DNA of 64,000 nucleotides, from contig NZ_BQYK01000001.1 of NCBI RefSeq assembly GCF_023168145.1, positions 471,343 through 535,342 of the forward strand. Reading direction: 5' to 3'. The stretch comes from Sporosarcina sp. NCCP-2222 (lineage in GTDB: Bacteria; Bacillota; Bacilli; Bacillales_A; Planococcaceae). Of this stretch, positions 61,548 to 64,000 are shown piece by piece; the stretch's first letter is position 1; every line of letters begins with the position of its first letter. Both the position numbers and the translations under genes were made by a program. Under the pieces are notes generated by a model, which was not told the DNA's origin, did not search any database, and was given only the letters and a program-made list of their open reading frames with translations.

Positions 61548-63410
61548 TTACACTTTTGTTAAAAAGCCGCCATGTACAACAAGCTGATTCTTCCCAGTGT
61601 TTTTCGCCTTATAAAGTGCCTGATCCGTATCTTGGAATAACTCTTTGAAGGACGTTTTCTGATGGAGGGACCAATTGTTCATGCCGACAGATATCGTAAC
61701 TTGCGGATCTGTCGATTTCGGGACGAGACTGACCAATTCAGTGGCAAAATCGATCCCCTTCTGTTTGGAGATAGACGGTAGAAAGATAGCAATCTCTTCA
61801 CCCCCCCATCTGCAAGCAATACCCCTTCCTTTCACTGCTTCGAGGATGAGATCGGCAATCTGTTTCAGCACTTGGTCTCCTATAGCATGGCCATACGTAT
61901 CATTTACCATTTTAAAATCGTCCACATCAATGAGAATAAATACACCTGATTCATTATTCTCCATGGCCTTTTTCATGTAGTTGTCCAAATAGCTTCTTGT
62001 AAACAACTTAGTCAAATTGTCTTTGTCGACTAGCTCTTGCAATTTATCACGAAGCTGAGAGTTTGAAATGGCTAAAGAGGAGTGTCCGATCAAGGACCTC
62101 ATTAATTTAAAGCTATCAAAAGAAAAGAAGTATTCATCTTTATGCAGCAATAGGACAAAACCTGTCATTTCCTTCTGATGGGTGATTGGGATCGAAACGA
62201 GTGATTTGAAAGGAAAGCGAACCGGTTCCTTTACAGCCAGATGAATATTTGCCTCGAATATAGATTCGGCTCCGCCTTGCAAGCGGGTCGAGGCAAACTC
62301 TAAATAATCGGCTCCTCCCAGTTCAAAAAAGAAATTGGAACTGACAGAGGAAATTTCATACTCTCCATTCTCTTTATAAAACACAAAAGCGATTTCCATC
62401 GGCTGGAACGCTTTGATCAGCTGCTGTTTAAGGAAACGAAGCATATCGTTCATTTCAAGGTTACTGTTAAGATTTCGCGATACTTCATTGACTAGCTGCA
62501 AATCTTCCACGAGCCGATGGGATTGGTCATACAAAGAAGCATTTTCCAGCCCGTTTCCAGCCGCATTCGATATCATGCGTACAAAGCTTCGCTGCATCGC
62601 AGAGAAATCTGTACCTTCGGGTGCAATGATCTGCAGAACGCCATAGATGCCTTGCCGCCCTTTAATTGGAACATTCAATATGCTTCTGGCCAGGTCTGAT
62701 GCGTGTTCAATTGTCAATTCTCCCGATAAGAAAGCATCTACCGCGGAAGCTCGCTCATTCAAATAGTCAAACAATCGATAGGAGAAGGATTTCCCTTTCT
62801 GTTCATGAGATAGAAGCAAGTCCACTTGGAAGGAAGGGAAGGTTTGAATGACCGCTTTTACAACGCCATCCAAGATAACCGCACTGTCCATTGTTGCATT
62901 GAACAGCTCTGTCACTTCAAATAGCTTTCTATAATTCTTCTCCTTCTCCCTGAGAGAATGCTGGCTCACCACTTGGTCGATAAATATACTGACTGCCTTT
63001 TTCAATTCATGCAGTAAAGGAGTCGAGGCAAAGGAGTGCCATAGATCTGTCGACCGGAACAGCATTGCACCAAGCGGATCCAGCTCCTTATTTCGGAAGA
63101 TAAGATAATCGTCCGCAAATCCATAACCTCGTTCTGTAATCTGGACAATGAATTCTTTATCGTTAAAAAGTTCCCGACTGTCAATGTAGTTGGACAACAG
63201 TACCTCTGTCGACTCTTTCCCATGCTTGCAGACCGGCAGGAACCGGTTGCTTTCATACAAGAGGAAATCAGCTTGGTCGATACCGAAATGGGATGAGAAC
63301 AGACGCTGCAACGCCTCAAATGTCTGTTCCAATGGAAGCCCTTCCATTGAATTGGCACCCAAATCAAAAAGTCCACATTTCATTTCATATAAAATCGTTT
63401 GATGATTCAT
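61548..63410 (-). CDS. GAF-GGDEF protein, predicted diguanylate cyclase (YtrP type)
   Basis: A 620-residue soluble protein with sensor-like GAF regions (about 20-150, 170-290 and 305-445) and a C-terminal GGDEF domain (about 455-615). The domain has LTKLFTRSYLDNYMKK, IDVDDFKMVNDTYGHAIGDQVL and an active-type signature RWGGEEIAIF. It should therefore make c-di-GMP. The RxxD inhibitory site normally five residues before the signature is not present (VKGRGIAC). It has AGGGGTG as ribosome binding site. Position next to rpsD is as for B. subtilis ytrP. Confidence 0.88.
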   Translation of the reverse strand: MNHQTILYEMKCGLFDLGANSMEGLPLEQTFEALQRLFSSHFGIDQADFLLYESNRFLPVCKHGKESTEVLLSNYIDSRELFNDKEFIVQITERGYGFADDYLIFRNKELDPLGAMLFRSTDLWHSFASTPLLHELKKAVSIFIDQVVSQHSLREKEKNYRKLFEVTELFNATMDSAVILDGVVKAVIQTFPSFQVDLLLSHEQKGKSFSYRLFDYLNERASAVDAFLSGELTIEHASDLARSILNVPIKGRQGIYGVLQIIAPEGTDFSAMQRSFVRMISNAAGNGLENASLYDQSHRLVEDLQLVNEVSRNLNSNLEMNDMLRFLKQQLIKAFQPMEIAFVFYKENGEYEISSVSSNFFFELGGADYLEFASTRLQGGAESIFEANIHLAVKEPVRFPFKSLVSIPITHQKEMTGFVLLLHKDEYFFSFDSFKLMRSLIGHSSLAISNSQLRDKLQELVDKDNLTKLFTRSYLDNYMKKAMENNESGVFILIDVDDFKMVNDTYGHAIGDQVLKQIADLILEAVKGRGIACRWGGEEIAIFLPSISKQKGIDFATELVSLVPKSTDPQVTISVGMNNWSLHQKTSFKELFQDTDQALYKAKNTGKNQLVVHGGFLTKV

Positions 63411-63533
63411 ACCGATGTCACCCCTGCTACAATCGTAAACGTACCTTTATTACCTTTCTTCCATAGTAATGCATTACACCTATAATTGCCATTAATAAAT
63501 TGCGACAATCTTCGTGTTGTCATGATAATTTCC

Positions 63534-63562
63534 TTGACTGTTGGTTGCCAGAACGGTATGAT
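63534..63562 (+). promoter_or_regulatory. rpsD promoter
   Basis: -35 TTGACT (63534-63539), a 17-nt spacer and -10 TATGAT (63557-63562). One of the best sigma-A matches in the window. Confidence 0.75.
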
Positions 63563-63568
63563 GGAACT

Positions 63569-63750
63569 TGTGTAAAATAGTTGCAGCAGTAGTGTGTTCC
63601 GGATTGTCCAGTCTATTCCTTTTCGAAGGTGCATCATGTAACCTCATGGCTGCTGAGGCGAGGATGCAAGATAATAGAATGGCGTGCGGCATGAACACTT
63701 CTGGTTCTTATTTTACAACAAAATAAAACCAATTAGAGGAGGAGTCTCTC
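63569..63750 (+). promoter_or_regulatory. rpsD leader, probable S4 autoregulatory region
   Basis: About 180 nt of untranslated leader contain self-complementary stretches (for example TTCCTTTTCGAAGG near 63616-63629 and the CCTCATGGCTGCTGAGG hairpin at 63641-63657). In Bacillus, S4 represses its own translation through a structured leader. I recognise the situation but did not prove the fold. Confidence 0.55.
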
Positions 63751-64000
63751 ATGGCTCGTTATACAGGTCCATCTTGGAAACTGTCCCGTCGTCTTGGCAT
63801 TTCGCTAAGCGGTACTGGGAAAGAAATCGAAAAACGCCCTTATGCACCAGGACAACACGGTCCTAACCAACGTAAGAAACTTTCCGAATACGGAATGCAA
63901 TTACAAGAAAAGCAAAAACTTCGTTTCATGTACGGCGTAAACGAGCGCCAATTCAAAACGATCTTTAACAAAGCTGGTAAAATGCAAGGTAAACACGGTG
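63751..64000 (+). CDS. rpsD: 30S ribosomal protein S4, 5' part
   Basis: The visible 83 residues start [18 protein letters not shown] and continue [19 protein letters not shown] and [18 protein letters not shown], all highly conserved in S4 proteins of Gram-positives without a zinc finger. S4 nucleates 30S assembly on 16S rRNA. Cut off by the window edge. GAGGAGGAG lies 8 nt before the ATG. Confidence 0.97.
   Translation, partial: MARYTGPSWKLSRRLGISLSGTGKEIEKRPYAPGQHGPNQRKKLSEYGMQLQEKQKLRFMYGVNERQFKTIFNKAGKMQGKHG

Overview
The window is a 64 kb stretch of chromosome from a low-to-mid GC, endospore-forming Gram-positive bacterium of the Bacillales. Spore formation is indicated by an alpha/beta-type small acid-soluble spore protein gene with a sigma-G-like promoter. 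Gene order follows the Bacillus subtilis infC-to-rpsD ('ysd/yta-ytx') region closely. Several differences (no speD, no ytaF, no malic enzyme between accD and dnaE, hflKC present, a giant TPR gene between thrS and infC) point away from B. subtilis and suggest Planococcaceae such as Sporosarcina. The genus is an inference. No phage, insertion sequence, tRNA, rRNA or CRISPR array was seen.

Layout. 1-2.8 kb: membrane metallophosphoesterase translationally coupled to an XRE regulator, a dimeric dUTPase, ysdB behind a sigma-W-type promoter, and ysdA. 3-4.6 kb: infC-rpmI-rplT operon with a leader terminator and an ATT start for infC. 4.6-8.5 kb: 1319-residue TPR protein with an embedded C39-like cysteine peptidase domain. 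8.7-11 kb: thrS with a threonine T-box. 11-19.4 kb: replication and repair block (dnaI, dnaB, nrdR, gapB, coaE, mutM, polA). 19.4-21.5 kb: hflK-hflC behind a sigma-W-like promoter. 21.7-28 kb: phoR, phoP, a MaoC-like protein and the TCA genes mdh, icd, citZ, with CcpA-type sites at citZ. 28-41 kb: ytvI, fxsA, pyk, pfkA, accA, accD, a FadR/GntR regulator with its probable operator, dnaE, nrnA, ytpI, ytoI. 41-51.6 kb: UPF0173 hydrolase, Xaa-Pro peptidase, ald, a possible 23-residue peptide gene, a universal stress protein, ackA, ytxK, tpx, and sppA-RDD with a sigma-W-type promoter, then nadK2 and rarD. 51.7-64 kb: mbcS, the spore protein gene, thiI-nifZ, ezrA, a free methionine-R-sulfoxide reductase, methionine gamma-lyase, a lipoprotein/secreted double-psi barrel pair, a GAF-GGDEF protein and the start of rpsD with its leader.

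Most of the window is central metabolism, replication and translation. The less ordinary points are: three promoters matching the sigma-W consensus (ysdB, hflKC, sppA); the TPR-C39 fusion; a cell-envelope lipoprotein whose signal peptide is out of frame by one base at a T9 run; a candidate cationic 23-residue peptide with a strong ribosome binding site; a FadR-type palindrome ahead of the gntR-accD-accA cluster; and several enzymes with altered signature residues (DnaE PHP domain, MaoC-like protein, NAD kinase). I found no clearly new multi-gene defence or biosynthetic system. The closest candidates are the TPR-C39 protein and the 59.9-61.3 kb envelope pair.
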